From NCBI RefSeq assembly GCF_004135285.1, contig NZ_CP035494.1, positions 868,001-932,000 of the forward strand: DNA of 64,000 nucleotides, read 5' to 3'. The stretch is from Microbacterium protaetiae (lineage in GTDB: Bacteria; Actinomycetota; Actinomycetes; Actinomycetales; Microbacteriaceae). Within the stretch, counting starts at the first letter, position 1, and each line of letters begins with the position of its first letter. The notes under the pieces were generated by a model. That model made no database searches. It saw only the letters and a list, made by a program, of their open reading frames with translations, and was not told where the DNA came from. The translations under genes were made by a program, and so were the position numbers. This document shows positions 15,108 to 23,757 of this stretch, piece by piece.

Positions 15108-15424
15108 CAGACCTCCACTGCATCGGCCGCATTGATCTGCGAAGACAGGGCGTCGTCTGCCGCACGATACGCGTTGGCGGCTGACAAGACCGCCGTGCTT
15201 TCGCTGCGCACGGCTCGGCCCATCGCCACCATGCCGGCCAGCGCTGTTGCCTGCATCGTGCCGATGACCGGCACGATGAACGAGCAGGCCAGGCCGAACG
15301 CCGCCCCATCCAGAGTGATCGACGTGAGCGCCGCTTTGGACACTTCGTCGATCCGATCGCCGAGCTGAGCGATCTTGTTCGCGTGGGCTTCGAGTTCGGC
15401 GATCCGTACGTCGAGTTCGGTCAT
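15107..15424 (-). CDS. EspC-like ESX secretion-associated protein
   Basis: 105 residues. N-terminal helix LDVRIAELEAHANKIAQLGDRIDEV followed by a small-residue stretch and a second helix (ANAYRAADDALSSQ), the pattern of EspC/T7SS_ESX_EspC proteins, which are small co-secreted substrates. It overlaps both neighbours by a few bases in a minus-strand operon with two YbaB-like proteins and a larger putative substrate. Confidence 0.65.
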   Translation of the reverse strand: MTELDVRIAELEAHANKIAQLGDRIDEVSKAALTSITLDGAAFGLACSFIVPVIGTMQATALAGMVAMGRAVRSESTAVLSAANAYRAADDALSSQINAADAVEV

Positions 15425-15843
15425 CGTTCCTCCTGGCTGTCGTCTTGAGTGCGGCGATCGATCCGGTCGATCCGGTCGTAGAGCTCGTCGAGCTTGTCGC
15501 CGAGGTCAGTACGCAGAGGCGGGGTGAGATGCGGCTGCAAGATGGCGTCGCGCAGGGGCTGCCCCTTGCGCTGCACGTCTTCGATGGCGCGATGCATCGC
15601 CTGCATGACCAGCGCCGCCGCATGCGGTCCGCCCTGTGCCAGGGCATCGTCGTTGAGCGCGACGTCGAGGATGAGACCGTTGTGGTCCACCGTCACCGAC
15701 ACCTCGCCCTCGTCGGTCTCGCCGACGCCGCGCAAGCGCGCGAGTTCGTCAGAGAGCCGTTCTGCGACGACCGAGACTTCCTGCGCGCGCTGCAGCTGCG
15801 CGCCGATCGCCATGAGAATGTCGGCTGCCGATTCCATGCTCAT
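15421..15843 (-). CDS. YbaB/EbfC-like protein, first gene of the T7SS-associated operon
   Basis: 140 residues; a coiled N-terminal helix (AQLQRAQEVSVVAERLSDELARL), a beta section (GEVSVTVDHNGLILDVAL) and a C-terminal helical tail ending in a charged RIDRIDRRTQDDSQEER stretch. Same architecture as the 13874-14239 protein but diverged. Either of the two ATGs at 15843 and 15837 could start it; AAGGACGAAGG precedes the first. Overlaps the EspC-like gene by four bases. Confidence 0.7.
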   Translation of the reverse strand: MSMESAADILMAIGAQLQRAQEVSVVAERLSDELARLRGVGETDEGEVSVTVDHNGLILDVALNDDALAQGGPHAAALVMQAMHRAIEDVQRKGQPLRDAILQPHLTPPLRTDLGDKLDELYDRIDRIDRRTQDDSQEER

Positions 15844-15877
15844 CCTTCGTCCTTGTTCTCACAGACCGATCACCAGC

Positions 15878-16861
15878 CTATGAGAACGAGCCCCGCATCA
15901 TGGTGCCGGCATCCAGTGTGGCGCGTGCAACGGCCTCGCTCGTATCGGCATCGCTCATCCACAGCGGCGCGATGACGGGATGGATGCCGCGGGCCGCGAC
16001 CGCCGGCGCGAGGCCCGCATCCTCCTCGGCCATGACCCAGGCATCCAGCAACCCGCCGGCGCTGCGGGCGCCGTAGTGGGCGGCCACGGCGTCGGAGCGC
16101 GTTTCAACCCCGATCGCCGTCAGGCACACGTCAGCCATGCCGCGCACGACCTTGCCGCCGATGACCCCGGCCACACCGACGACCCGTCGGGCGCCTCGCA
16201 GCGCCTCGCGCACGCCCGGCACCGCCAGAATCGGCCCGATCGAGACGACGGGGTTCGATGGGGCCACCAGCACGATGTCGGCGTCGGCGATCGCCTCGCG
16301 CACACCCGGCGCGGGCTGGGCCTGGTCGATGCCCGGATTCTCGAAAGCGAGCGGGGTGATCGTCGCGCGGTGCCGGGTCCACCACTCCTGAAAGTGCATG
16401 CGCCCCTCGGCCGTGACGACGTGCGTATCGACCTCGGAGTCGGTCATCGGCAGCATCCGCACGCCCAGCGGCCAGCGCTGCGACAGCCTGTGCACCACCT
16501 GGGTCACCGACATCCCGTCACGCAACCAGCCGGTGCGCGCAAGATGGGTGCCCAGATCGAGGTCGCCGAGCGTGAACCACGGCCAGCCCGCCCCCCACGC
16601 CTGCAGCTCGGCGTTCACCCGCTCGGTGTCACCGGCGCGACCCCAGCCGCGTTCGGTGTCGTTCTGCCCGGCGAGCGCATACAGCACCGAGTCGATGTCG
16701 GGCTGCAGTCGCACCCCCGACAGCCAGAGGTCGTCGCCGGTGTTGACGATCACCGTCGCCTCGGGCGCGCCCATCCGGGCGAGGGCTGCGCGCACCCCGA
16801 GGGTGAATTTGGCTCCGCCGACTCCGCCGGCGAGAACGACGACGCGAGGAGAGGATGCCAC
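15878..16861 (-). CDS. cofD: CofD/FbiA, 2-phospho-L-lactate (or PEP) transferase of F420 synthesis
   Basis: 327 residues from a GTG. The start VVVLAGGVGGAKFTLGV and VIVNTGDDLW are the CofD fingerprints for FO and GDP binding; later GWFTLGDLDLGTHL-like sequence, MTDSEVDTHVV and LVAPSNPVVSIGPIL also match. It transfers the phospho-acid from the CofC product to FO, giving (dehydro-)F420-0. It stands alone on the minus strand about 3 kb from the fbiC-cofC operon; a CofE ligase is not in the window. Confidence 0.93.
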   Translation of the reverse strand: MASSPRVVVLAGGVGGAKFTLGVRAALARMGAPEATVIVNTGDDLWLSGVRLQPDIDSVLYALAGQNDTERGWGRAGDTERVNAELQAWGAGWPWFTLGDLDLGTHLARTGWLRDGMSVTQVVHRLSQRWPLGVRMLPMTDSEVDTHVVTAEGRMHFQEWWTRHRATITPLAFENPGIDQAQPAPGVREAIADADIVLVAPSNPVVSIGPILAVPGVREALRGARRVVGVAGVIGGKVVRGMADVCLTAIGVETRSDAVAAHYGARSAGGLLDAWVMAEEDAGLAPAVAARGIHPVIAPLWMSDADTSEAVARATLDAGTMMRGSFS

Positions 16862-16936
16862 CCCTCCAGGCTATCGCGGGGGTGCGACATCCACCTTCTC
16901 GTTGCGCCGGCCGCGCCCACCGGCCGAAATCGCGAG

Positions 16937-17545
16937 GACGCCGGCCGCAAGCGGGTGAACGCCGGCCGAAAGCGGGAGAACGCCGGCCGAAAACGCCGCT
17001 TCCCCCGACCGAAGCGACCAACCAAGACGGCATCCCTACGGCCCGCCGCACACGCCGTCCAAGAACGCCGCTTCCCGCCACCGAAGCGACCAACCGAGAC
17101 GGCACCCCCACCGCCCACCGCACACGCCGTCCAAAAACGCCGCTTCCCGCCACCGAAGCGACCAACCGAGACAGCATCCCCACGGCCCACCGCACACGCC
17201 GTCCGAAAACGCCGCTTCACGCCACCGAAGCGACCAACCGGGACGGCACACCACCAGCCCGCCGCACACGCCGTCCAAAAACGCCGCTTCCCCCGACCGA
17301 AGCGACCAACCGAGACAGCATCCCCACGGCCCACGGCACACGCCGTCCAAGAACGCCGCTTCCCGTAGCCGAAGCGACCAACCGAGACGGCACCCCCACC
17401 GCCCGCGACACACGCCGGCCGAAAACGCCGCTTCACGCCAACGAAGCGACCAACCAAGACGGCATCCCCACGGCCCACCGCGCATGCCGTCCAAAAACGC
17501 CGCTTCACGCCAGCGAAGCGACCCTTCGGGACGGCAATCGCGAGA
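16937..17545. repeat. Tandem repeats: 21-bp units then eight 72-bp units
   Basis: The intergenic stretch between cofD and hemD begins with three ~21-bp units (AACGCCGGCCGAAAGCGGGA type, from 16937). It continues with 72-bp units starting at 16981, 17053, 17125, 17197, 17269, 17341, 17413 and 17485, the last diverging after ~17520. Each unit holds the same core, CGCTTC then 9 bases then GAAGCGACCAACC, so it can form a 6-bp stem. Because 72 is a multiple of three, several frames are open, giving repeat-only reading frames on both strands that I do not treat as genes. No other gene or RNA is visible here. Confidence 0.9.
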
Positions 17546-17568
17546 ACGGCGGGAGCGCGGCCAGGCGA

Positions 17569-18375
17569 CTACAGGTGGAACTCGTCCGAGGCGTGCGGGA
17601 GCGGCAGCACCGAGACGGCGTCGATGAGATCGTCGACGGTCTGCTTGCGCGAGACGATGTCGACCGACAGACCGACCTTGCGGGCGTCCTTGGCGGTGCG
17701 CGGCCCGATGGCCGCGATCACCGTGTCACCGGGGATGCTCTCGAACTGCGACCGCACCTGCTCGGCGACCGAACCGCTGGTCACGAGGATCGCGTTGATG
17801 CGCCCGTTGGCGACGTCGCGCGCGATGCGCTCGGTCACCGGCACGCCGACGGTGCGGTAAGCGACCACCTGGCGCACCGCATGACCGGCCGCGATGAGGC
17901 GCTTGGTCAAGACGGGCTTGGCGATCTCGCTGCGCAGGGTGAGAACACGCCGCGGCTCGGGCTCGAGCGCGATGAGCTCGTCGGCCATGCCGGCTGCGGA
18001 GTTGTCTTTCTCGGGAACGAGATCGACCCGGTATCCCACGGCGGTCAGGGCCGTCGCGGTGGTCTCGCCGACGGCGGCGACCTTGGTGGATGCCGGGATC
18101 ACGGCCCGGTACGCGTAGAGAACATCGACCGTGGTGGCACTCGTGATGGTGAGCCAGTCAAAGGCTCCGTCGGCGAGATCGGCGAGCGCACTCTCAAGCT
18201 CGGAGAGGTCTTCGGTCGGTGCGAAGTTGATCAGGGGTGCGACCACCGGCACGGCGCCCTGCGAGCGGAGCTTCGCCGCGACGCCATCACCCCACGGACC
18301 GCCGCGGGGCACGAGGACGCGCCATCCGGCGAGCGGTTTTCCGGCGGAAGTGGGGATTTCGGCTGTGTTCATCAT
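17569..18375 (-). CDS. hemD: Uroporphyrinogen-III synthase
   Basis: 268 residues from the ATG pair at 18375/18372. HEM4-type sequence: GWRVLVPRGGPWGDGVAAKLRSQGA, DWLTITSATTVDVL, KVAAVGETTATAL, VLTLRSEIAKPVL, VTSGSVAEQVRS and IAAIGPRTAKDARK. It cyclises hydroxymethylbilane to uroporphyrinogen III in haem synthesis. The frame is open to 18603, but the upstream codons have no family match. Here it is apart from other hem genes except hemY at 24.3 kb. The ribosome-binding site is weak. Confidence 0.88.
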   Translation of the reverse strand: MMNTAEIPTSAGKPLAGWRVLVPRGGPWGDGVAAKLRSQGAVPVVAPLINFAPTEDLSELESALADLADGAFDWLTITSATTVDVLYAYRAVIPASTKVAAVGETTATALTAVGYRVDLVPEKDNSAAGMADELIALEPEPRRVLTLRSEIAKPVLTKRLIAAGHAVRQVVAYRTVGVPVTERIARDVANGRINAILVTSGSVAEQVRSQFESIPGDTVIAAIGPRTAKDARKVGLSVDIVSRKQTVDDLIDAVSVLPLPHASDEFHL

Positions 18376-18533
18376 GTGGTGTTCGGGGTCGGCTGACGAT
18401 CTACGACGTCGGCCGCCCCACGTTCGAGCAACCGACGGGCGACACCGTACCCGGTACGCGTTGTGCGCGCTTCGGGTACGCGCCGTCGGCAGCACTCGCA
18501 CCATTGCCACTGCCTGATGTCCGAGCATACCCC

Positions 18534-18552
18534 GCGCACCTGGGAGGTGCGC
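18534..18552 (-). terminator. Hairpin downstream of the small membrane-protein operon
   Basis: GCGCACCT (18534-18541), loop GGG, AGGTGCGC (18545-18552): a perfect 8-bp stem 17 bp beyond the stop of the minus-strand gene ending at 18569. No T-run, so termination is inferred. Confidence 0.45.
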
Positions 18553-18568
18553 GACGGAGGGTCTTGGC

Positions 18569-18844
18569 TCAGCGTCCGGGCCGCGTGTACAACCGCACGG
18601 CACCCCACACGACGGCGCCGACCACAGCGGCCACGCCGACGACGGCCGCCACCGCCAGCGCCGGGTTCTTCTGCGCGAACGTCCGCGCCTTGGCGGTGCC
18701 GCGTTCGGTCGCCCGCGCCACCCGCTTGGGCACGTTGGCCTTCTCTTCGATCGCGGCCAGCGCGGCCTTCAACTCGGCACGGGCCTTCTCGACCGGATCG
18801 GTGAGGTCGAGATCGACGACGGTGCGGCTGGTCTCAGAACTCAT
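18569..18844 (-). CDS. DUF3618-like small membrane protein
   Basis: 91 residues from the ATG at 18844; GTGAAGGA lies nine bases upstream, which favours it over the in-frame ATG at 18853. An acidic/amphipathic N-terminus (DPVEKARAELKAALAAIEEKANVPKRVARATERG) is followed by one transmembrane helix (about residues 62-83). This matches actinobacterial DUF3618-type proteins. It overlaps the end of the holin-like gene; the three small genes 19599-18569 form one operon. Confidence 0.7.
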   Translation of the reverse strand: MSSETSRTVVDLDLTDPVEKARAELKAALAAIEEKANVPKRVARATERGTAKARTFAQKNPALAVAAVVGVAAVVGAVVWGAVRLYTRPGR

Positions 18845-19235
18845 CGGCGACATCCTTCACGATCTTGACATCTTTCGCGGCGGCCTGGCCGGGGTTCTCA
18901 CGTTGCGTGAGCTTGCGGAAACGCAGAACGCCCAGCAAGGCGAACACCACGGCGATCACGAGCATGATGCCGAACACGACGAGGGCCGACAGCCACACCG
19001 GCCACCACGACGACAGACCCGCGATGAAGAATGCGCCCAGCGACGGAATCGCCCAGAACAGGAAGAAGAGGGCGACGACCATCCATCCCGCGCCGAACCC
19101 GGCATCCTTCGCCGCGCGGCGCACCCACGTCTTGGCCGCGTCGATTTCGGCCACGATGAGATTGCGGATGAGTTCGGGAAGATCTCCGATAAGGCTCAAG
19201 AAGCCATCATCGGCGCGGTCGCGCAAGCGCACCAT
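18834..19235 (-). CDS. Phage-holin-superfamily (PF07332-like) membrane protein
   Basis: 133 residues from the ATG at 19235, preceded by AGGAG. An N-terminal amphipathic helix (LSLIGDLPELIRNLIVAEIDAAKTW) is followed by two transmembrane segments (about residues 50-72 and 80-103) and a basic C-terminus. This is the layout of the chromosomal actinobacterial Phage_holin_3_6 family, not a lysis gene. It starts two bases after the upstream stop. Function unknown; associated with membrane stress in related genomes. Confidence 0.75.
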   Translation of the reverse strand: MVRLRDRADDGFLSLIGDLPELIRNLIVAEIDAAKTWVRRAAKDAGFGAGWMVVALFFLFWAIPSLGAFFIAGLSSWWPVWLSALVVFGIMLVIAVVFALLGVLRFRKLTQRENPGQAAAKDVKIVKDVADEF

Positions 19236-19236
19236 G

Positions 19237-19599
19237 TCAGCTCCTGTCGCGGTCGCGGATCGCGTCCTTGACCTCGTCGGCGGTGGTCGCGGCCGCATCG
19301 GCGACATCGTCGGCCGAGTCTTTGCCGACGCGAATCGCGGCGTCCAGCCGCTCTCCGGCGGTGCCACGCTCAGAAGCCGCCTTCACGACCTTGACTGTGC
19401 CGTTCCACAGCGCGTTGGGCAACGCCATCGCGGCGGACTTGCCGAGGTCCTTGACCTTGTCGACCTGCTTCTGCACCGGAGGGAGGTTCCAGACCTTCTC
19501 GGCCTGCTCTTTGATCTGCTCATAGCGCTCGCGACCGGCGCGCGTGCCGAGCACGTACCCCGCCGCGAGGCCGACGACGAGTCCTACCTTGCCCCTCAT
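19237..19599 (-). CDS. YtxH-like small membrane protein
   Basis: 120 residues: a short N-terminal membrane segment (KVGLVVGLAAGYVLGTRAGRERYEQI) with the GYVLGTRAGR motif common in actinobacterial YtxH-like proteins, then a long amphipathic helical region. It is the first gene of the three-gene operon with the holin-like and DUF3618-like genes. Role unknown. Confidence 0.7.
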   Translation of the reverse strand: MRGKVGLVVGLAAGYVLGTRAGRERYEQIKEQAEKVWNLPPVQKQVDKVKDLGKSAAMALPNALWNGTVKVVKAASERGTAGERLDAAIRVGKDSADDVADAAATTADEVKDAIRDRDRS

Positions 19600-19695
19600 A
19601 GGGTCTCCTCACGATCGCCGAGAACTGCTGGTCACCCCAGGCTAGCCCCATATGCCGATTCCGGCATCCGCTTGACAAGCCGCCCCAGCGCGCAC

Positions 19696-21153
19696 TCAGG
19701 GCTGCGGCTGCGGGGGCGTCGCCGGCCCGCGGCCACCCGATCCGGCCGCCGCCGACCGGGGCCCGAACTCCTCGTCTTCCTCGATGGATTCGGCGATGGG
19801 ACCGCCGAGGCCCCGTGCACGGCGTCGGGAGTCGTTGGATGCTGCACCGCGACCGCCGGCCCCGCCGCCGGCGCCGACCATCGATGATCCGCCGCGACCG
19901 CCGGCGGCTGCTCCGGCACCGGCGCTTGCCGCCGACGTCGGTCGCGTTCCGCCCAGCAGCCCGCCGGACCGCGCCGAGCCTGCGACCCCTCCGCCTCGGG
20001 CGCCGCCCAATCCCCCCGCCGCGCCGGCGGGGGCGGTCCCGCCAGGTGCCACGGCGCCTGCCGCGCGTCCCATGCCAGCACCAGCACCAGCACCCGTGCC
20101 CGCTCCAGCTCCGGCGCCGGCTCCGAACATCCCTGCTGTTCCGCCTGCCATCCGGGAGCCCGCAGTGAGTGCCGTCGCACCGCCCGCGCCGGCGATGAGC
20201 GCGCCCGATCCGGCGCCGCCACCGAACGACCCCGATCCGTACGACCCAGCACCCAACGACCCCGATCCGAACGACCCGCCACCGCGCGAGCCATTGCCGA
20301 GAAGGCCGCCCGAGGTTCCGGACGAACCGAAGTCTGTGGTGCCGTCCGAGACCGGCCCATCGGGGGTGAGGGCGCCACCGGTCCACGGGGCTACGGTGAC
20401 ATCGTCGTCGCCGCCCGGCAGATACCCGCTGAAGCCGGGGTCTCCGGGGCGCGGACGGTCATCGGGGACGAAGATCCCGGCGGACGACGTCGCGTTGCCG
20501 AGCGGGTCGTCATCCCAGTCGGCGTACTTCGTGAAACTCCCACCCGGCGTCGAGAATCCACCGCTGGGGACTCCCCCGCTCGTACCGCCGGATCCGCCGC
20601 TACCGGTAGGTGTGTACCCGTGCTCGTCGACCCCATGGGTTGCGGGGAGAAGCTCCTTCGGCACGGCGATGTCGTCGTAGTCCTGCGTAGCCCGCTGCAC
20701 AGCGGCTTTTGCCGCCGTCTCACGGGTGGCGGCATAGTAGTTCTGCATGTTCGCGAGGGTGTTCTCGTTCACGAGCACGCACGCATAGCCCGTATCGATG
20801 ACATCGCCCGGTTTGGCCGCACGCACTTTCGCCTCGAGCGCCGCACTCATCGTGCCGCTGGGCAGTTGACTCAGATCCGTGCCCGCCTGCGTGCGCACCC
20901 CGTTGGCCTTGTCGACCGCCTTCTGAAGCGCCGTCGTCGTCTCGACGATGCTGTCGGCGCGCTTGGCCGCGTCTTCCAGGCTCTCCGATGCGGCGAGGCC
21001 CGTCTTGCCTGAGACACCGGGATCTGCCGCAGCCTTCTTGAGCACCGAACGCAAGTCGGTCAGCGTCTGAGTGAGCTGCCCGGCGGCGGGTAGCTTCCAG
21101 TCCCGACCGCCCACGGCGATATCGCGCAGGCGCTGTTCCCATTTTCCGGTCAT
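19696..21153 (-). CDS. Large glycine-rich putative T7SS substrate
   Basis: 485 residues. Residues 1-165 are helical (QLTQTLTDLRSVLKKAA, KRADSIVETTTALQKAVDKAN, NMQNYYAATRETAAKAAVQRA), like a PPE/WXG-type secretion domain; the rest is low-complexity Gly/Ser/Ala/Pro with GAGAG and GSGS repeats ending PATPPQPQP. It is the last gene of a four-gene operon whose upstream genes encode two mycosins and a small EspC-like protein, so export by T7SS is likely. The start overlaps the mycosin stop (ATGA). Confidence 0.7.
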   Translation of the reverse strand: MTGKWEQRLRDIAVGGRDWKLPAAGQLTQTLTDLRSVLKKAAADPGVSGKTGLAASESLEDAAKRADSIVETTTALQKAVDKANGVRTQAGTDLSQLPSGTMSAALEAKVRAAKPGDVIDTGYACVLVNENTLANMQNYYAATRETAAKAAVQRATQDYDDIAVPKELLPATHGVDEHGYTPTGSGGSGGTSGGVPSGGFSTPGGSFTKYADWDDDPLGNATSSAGIFVPDDRPRPGDPGFSGYLPGGDDDVTVAPWTGGALTPDGPVSDGTTDFGSSGTSGGLLGNGSRGGGSFGSGSLGAGSYGSGSFGGGAGSGALIAGAGGATALTAGSRMAGGTAGMFGAGAGAGAGTGAGAGAGMGRAAGAVAPGGTAPAGAAGGLGGARGGGVAGSARSGGLLGGTRPTSAASAGAGAAAGGRGGSSMVGAGGGAGGRGAASNDSRRRARGLGGPIAESIEEDEEFGPRSAAAGSGGRGPATPPQPQP

Positions 21154-22493
21154 GGCGTACTCCTTGTCTTGCGACGCCGGGACACGACGACGATGACGAT
21201 CACGATCGCGATGGCGAGTAAGACGACGACGCCGAGCACGACCGCAACAATTATGCCCGATCCGCCGGATGTGTCGGGAGCGGGGGATGCCGCGGCTGGC
21301 GGCGTCGTGCTCTTCGCGGTGACGGATGGCGACGGGGGCGGCGAGGGGGTCGATCCTCCCGCCGCGGCCTGCACCTGCTCCACCGTCGGCGTCCCGCTGG
21401 ACTTGTCCATCAGCGGATTCTCATCGGGGTAGCCGGTCGGATCCACCGCGAGGATATGCCGCAGCGAGGCCGGACCGTACCCGAACCCACTTGTCGTATC
21501 ACGCGCGAGGTCGTGATCCTTCGTCCCCGTGTTGCGGATCAACGACTGGATCAGCTGGTTGCCCGTCGCCTCCGGATACTTCTGCGCCGCAGCGGCAATG
21601 ATCCCCGCCACCAGCGGGGTCGCCAACGATGACCCGGTGATCCACCCACCATGCGCCCAGTCCACCGACGGGAAGTTGACCCCCGGGGCCACGACCGTGA
21701 CCTCCGGCCACACATTCGGCTTCTTCGCCGCATCCTGAGTGCGCTGGAGATCGCCGTTCTCATCGAAGGCGTTGACCGCCACGACGCCGTTCCCGCTGAA
21801 AGGGAACGTCGCATCGTCGAGTTTGTTCGCTGTTCCGGCCACCAGTACGACCCCCTCAGCAAGCAGTCGGGCGATCAGGTCGACATCAGCGTCGGTGATG
21901 TAGAAGTCGCTGAGGACAAACGACATCGAGATGATTTGTGCCCCGCCGGCCGCGGCCCGCTTCAGACCGAGCCCGAACGGAGACAACCCGTCGACCTGAT
22001 CGGTGAAGTCGCAGTCGGTGGCGTCCATCCCCCAGCCGTAGAAGGTCAGGTCGGCGCCGGGAACCATCCCCCGGACCTTCCCCTGACCCGTGCCATTCCC
22101 GATCAGCAGTGCAGTGACATCCGAACCATGAACAACGGCATCGGTCGCCTTCGTCGAACGCACGGTTCCTCCGGCGCACAACGGCTGATCATCCACATGC
22201 AGATGCGTGCCGTCGAACACCGGGATATCCGGATTGATCTGCCCGTCGATCACCGCGATCTTCACACCCGAACCATCGATACCGGCCGCCTGCACCTGCG
22301 CCACGCCGAACGCGTCAAACCACCAATTCGACGGCGCCGACGCCGCCACAGCCGGCGACGATACAGCCAGCACAAAAGCCAGCACCGCCGCCACCACACC
22401 GACAACGCCGCGCCGGAGACGACCCGAACTCACGGTCGACCCGACCGGTCCACATCGCGCCGACGCTGCTCCCACACTCTGGTCACGATGCAC
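21150..22493 (-). CDS. Mycosin-like S8 serine protease, copy 1
   Basis: 447 residues: signal sequence (VVGVVAAVLAFVLAVSSPAVAA), subtilisin domain, Pro/Ser/Thr linker and a C-terminal transmembrane helix followed by RRRK. Catalytic residues are Asp83 (AVIDGQ), His122 (VVHGSD) and Ser288 (TGSSLATP); the oxyanion Asn lies in GTANKLD instead of the usual AAGN. Mycosins are membrane-anchored with the protease outside and are needed for T7SS. It overlaps copy 2 by 11 bases. The N-terminus is about 20 residues longer than in copy 2. Confidence 0.9.
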   Translation of the reverse strand: MHRDQSVGAASARCGPVGSTVSSGRLRRGVVGVVAAVLAFVLAVSSPAVAASAPSNWWFDAFGVAQVQAAGIDGSGVKIAVIDGQINPDIPVFDGTHLHVDDQPLCAGGTVRSTKATDAVVHGSDVTALLIGNGTGQGKVRGMVPGADLTFYGWGMDATDCDFTDQVDGLSPFGLGLKRAAAGGAQIISMSFVLSDFYITDADVDLIARLLAEGVVLVAGTANKLDDATFPFSGNGVVAVNAFDENGDLQRTQDAAKKPNVWPEVTVVAPGVNFPSVDWAHGGWITGSSLATPLVAGIIAAAAQKYPEATGNQLIQSLIRNTGTKDHDLARDTTSGFGYGPASLRHILAVDPTGYPDENPLMDKSSGTPTVEQVQAAAGGSTPSPPPSPSVTAKSTTPPAAASPAPDTSGGSGIIVAVVLGVVVLLAIAIVIVIVVVSRRRKTRSTP

Positions 22494-23757
22494 TCCCTGT
22501 CCGACGGCGCCGCGACGCGACGACGACGATCACGATCACGGCTGCGAGCATGACCAGAATACCGACCACGACCGCAACGATGACGCCCACTCCAGCCGAC
22601 GATGCGGGGGATGCTGCGGCTGGCGGCGTCGTGCTCTTCGCGGTGACGGATGGCGACGGGGTCGGCGAGGGGGTCGATCCTCCTGCCGCGGCCTGCACCT
22701 GCTCCACCGTCGGCGTCCCGCTGGACTTGTCCATCAGAGGATTCTCATCGGGGTACCCTGCCGGATCCACCGCGAGGATATGCCGCAACGAGGCCGGACC
22801 GTACCCGAACCCACTTGTCGTATCACGCGCGAGGTCGTGATCCTTCGTCCCCGTGTTGCGGATCAACGACTGGATCAGCTGGTTGCCCGTCGCCTCCGGA
22901 TACTTCTGCGCCGCAGCGGCAATGATCCCCGCCACCAGCGGGGTCGCCAACGATGACCCGGTGATCCACCCACCATGCGCCCAGTCCACCGACGGGAAGC
23001 CGACACCCGGGGCGACTACTGTGACCTCCGGCCACACATTCGGCTTCTTCGCCGCGTCCTGAGTGCGCTCCAAATCGCCGTTCTCATCGAAGGCGTTCAC
23101 CGCCACGACGCCGTTCAAGCCCGACGGAAACGATGCACCATCGAGCGTGTTCGGCGGCGCCGCCACCAGCACAACCCCCTCGGCGATGAGCTGGGCGACC
23201 ATGTCGACATCAGCGTCGGTGATGTCGAAGTCATCCACGCCGAACGACATCGAGATCACCTGCGCGCCGTCGGCCGCCGCCCGCTTCAAACCGACACCGA
23301 GCGGCGACAACTTGCTGCTGTCAGCGGCATAGAAGTCACAGTCGGTGATGTCCATCCCCCAGCCGTAGAAGGTCAGGTCGGCGCCGGGAACCATCCCCCG
23401 CACCTTCCCCTGACCCGTGCCATTCCCGATCAGCAGTGCAGTGACATCCGAACCATGAACAACGGCATCGGTCGCCTTCGTCGAACGCACGGTTCCTCCG
23501 GCGCACAACGGCTGATCATCCACATGCAGATGCGTGCCGTCGAACACCGGGATATCCGGATTGATCTGCCCGTCGATCACCGCGATCTTCACACCCGCAC
23601 CATCGATACCGGCCGCCTGCACCTGCGCCACACCGAACGCGTCAAACCACCAATTCGACGGCGCCGACGCCGCCACAGCCGGCGACGACACAGCCAGCAC
23701 AAAAGCCAGCACCGCCGCCACCGCACCGACAAGGCGCCGGCCGTGTCGAGATGTCAC
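22483..23757 (-). CDS. Mycosin-like S8 serine protease, copy 2
   Basis: 424 residues with the same architecture as copy 1 and catalytic Asp62, His101 and Ser268; oxyanion Asn202 in AAPPNTLDG. The first ~130 residues after the signal and the ~170 residues from VVAVNAFDENGD onwards are almost identical to copy 1 even at DNA level. The middle (about residues 135-215) and the membrane anchor differ. This pattern points to tandem duplication with partial homogenisation. Start overlaps the stop of the small upstream gene (ATGA). Confidence 0.9.
   Translation of the reverse strand: MTSRHGRRLVGAVAAVLAFVLAVSSPAVAASAPSNWWFDAFGVAQVQAAGIDGAGVKIAVIDGQINPDIPVFDGTHLHVDDQPLCAGGTVRSTKATDAVVHGSDVTALLIGNGTGQGKVRGMVPGADLTFYGWGMDITDCDFYAADSSKLSPLGVGLKRAAADGAQVISMSFGVDDFDITDADVDMVAQLIAEGVVLVAAPPNTLDGASFPSGLNGVVAVNAFDENGDLERTQDAAKKPNVWPEVTVVAPGVGFPSVDWAHGGWITGSSLATPLVAGIIAAAAQKYPEATGNQLIQSLIRNTGTKDHDLARDTTSGFGYGPASLRHILAVDPAGYPDENPLMDKSSGTPTVEQVQAAAGGSTPSPTPSPSVTAKSTTPPAAASPASSAGVGVIVAVVVGILVMLAAVIVIVVVASRRRRTGSAS

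Noticed and set aside
16750..17508. 252-codon reading frame on the minus strand (KRRFWTACAVG repeats), and a 513-codon frame on the plus strand over the same repeats
   Set aside because: They arise because the 72-bp repeat is a multiple of three and G+C-rich; several frames are open, substitutions between units are not silent in any of them, and no family or ribosome-binding site supports them.
18834..19235. Prophage lysis cassette
   Set aside because: The holin-like protein belongs to a chromosomal actinobacterial membrane family beside YtxH- and DUF3618-like genes; no endolysin or phage structural gene is nearby.
19784..20680. Plus-strand proline-rich 298-codon frame
   Set aside because: It is the antisense of the Gly/Ala-rich T7SS substrate gene; Gly/Ala codons on one strand give Pro/Ala on the other.
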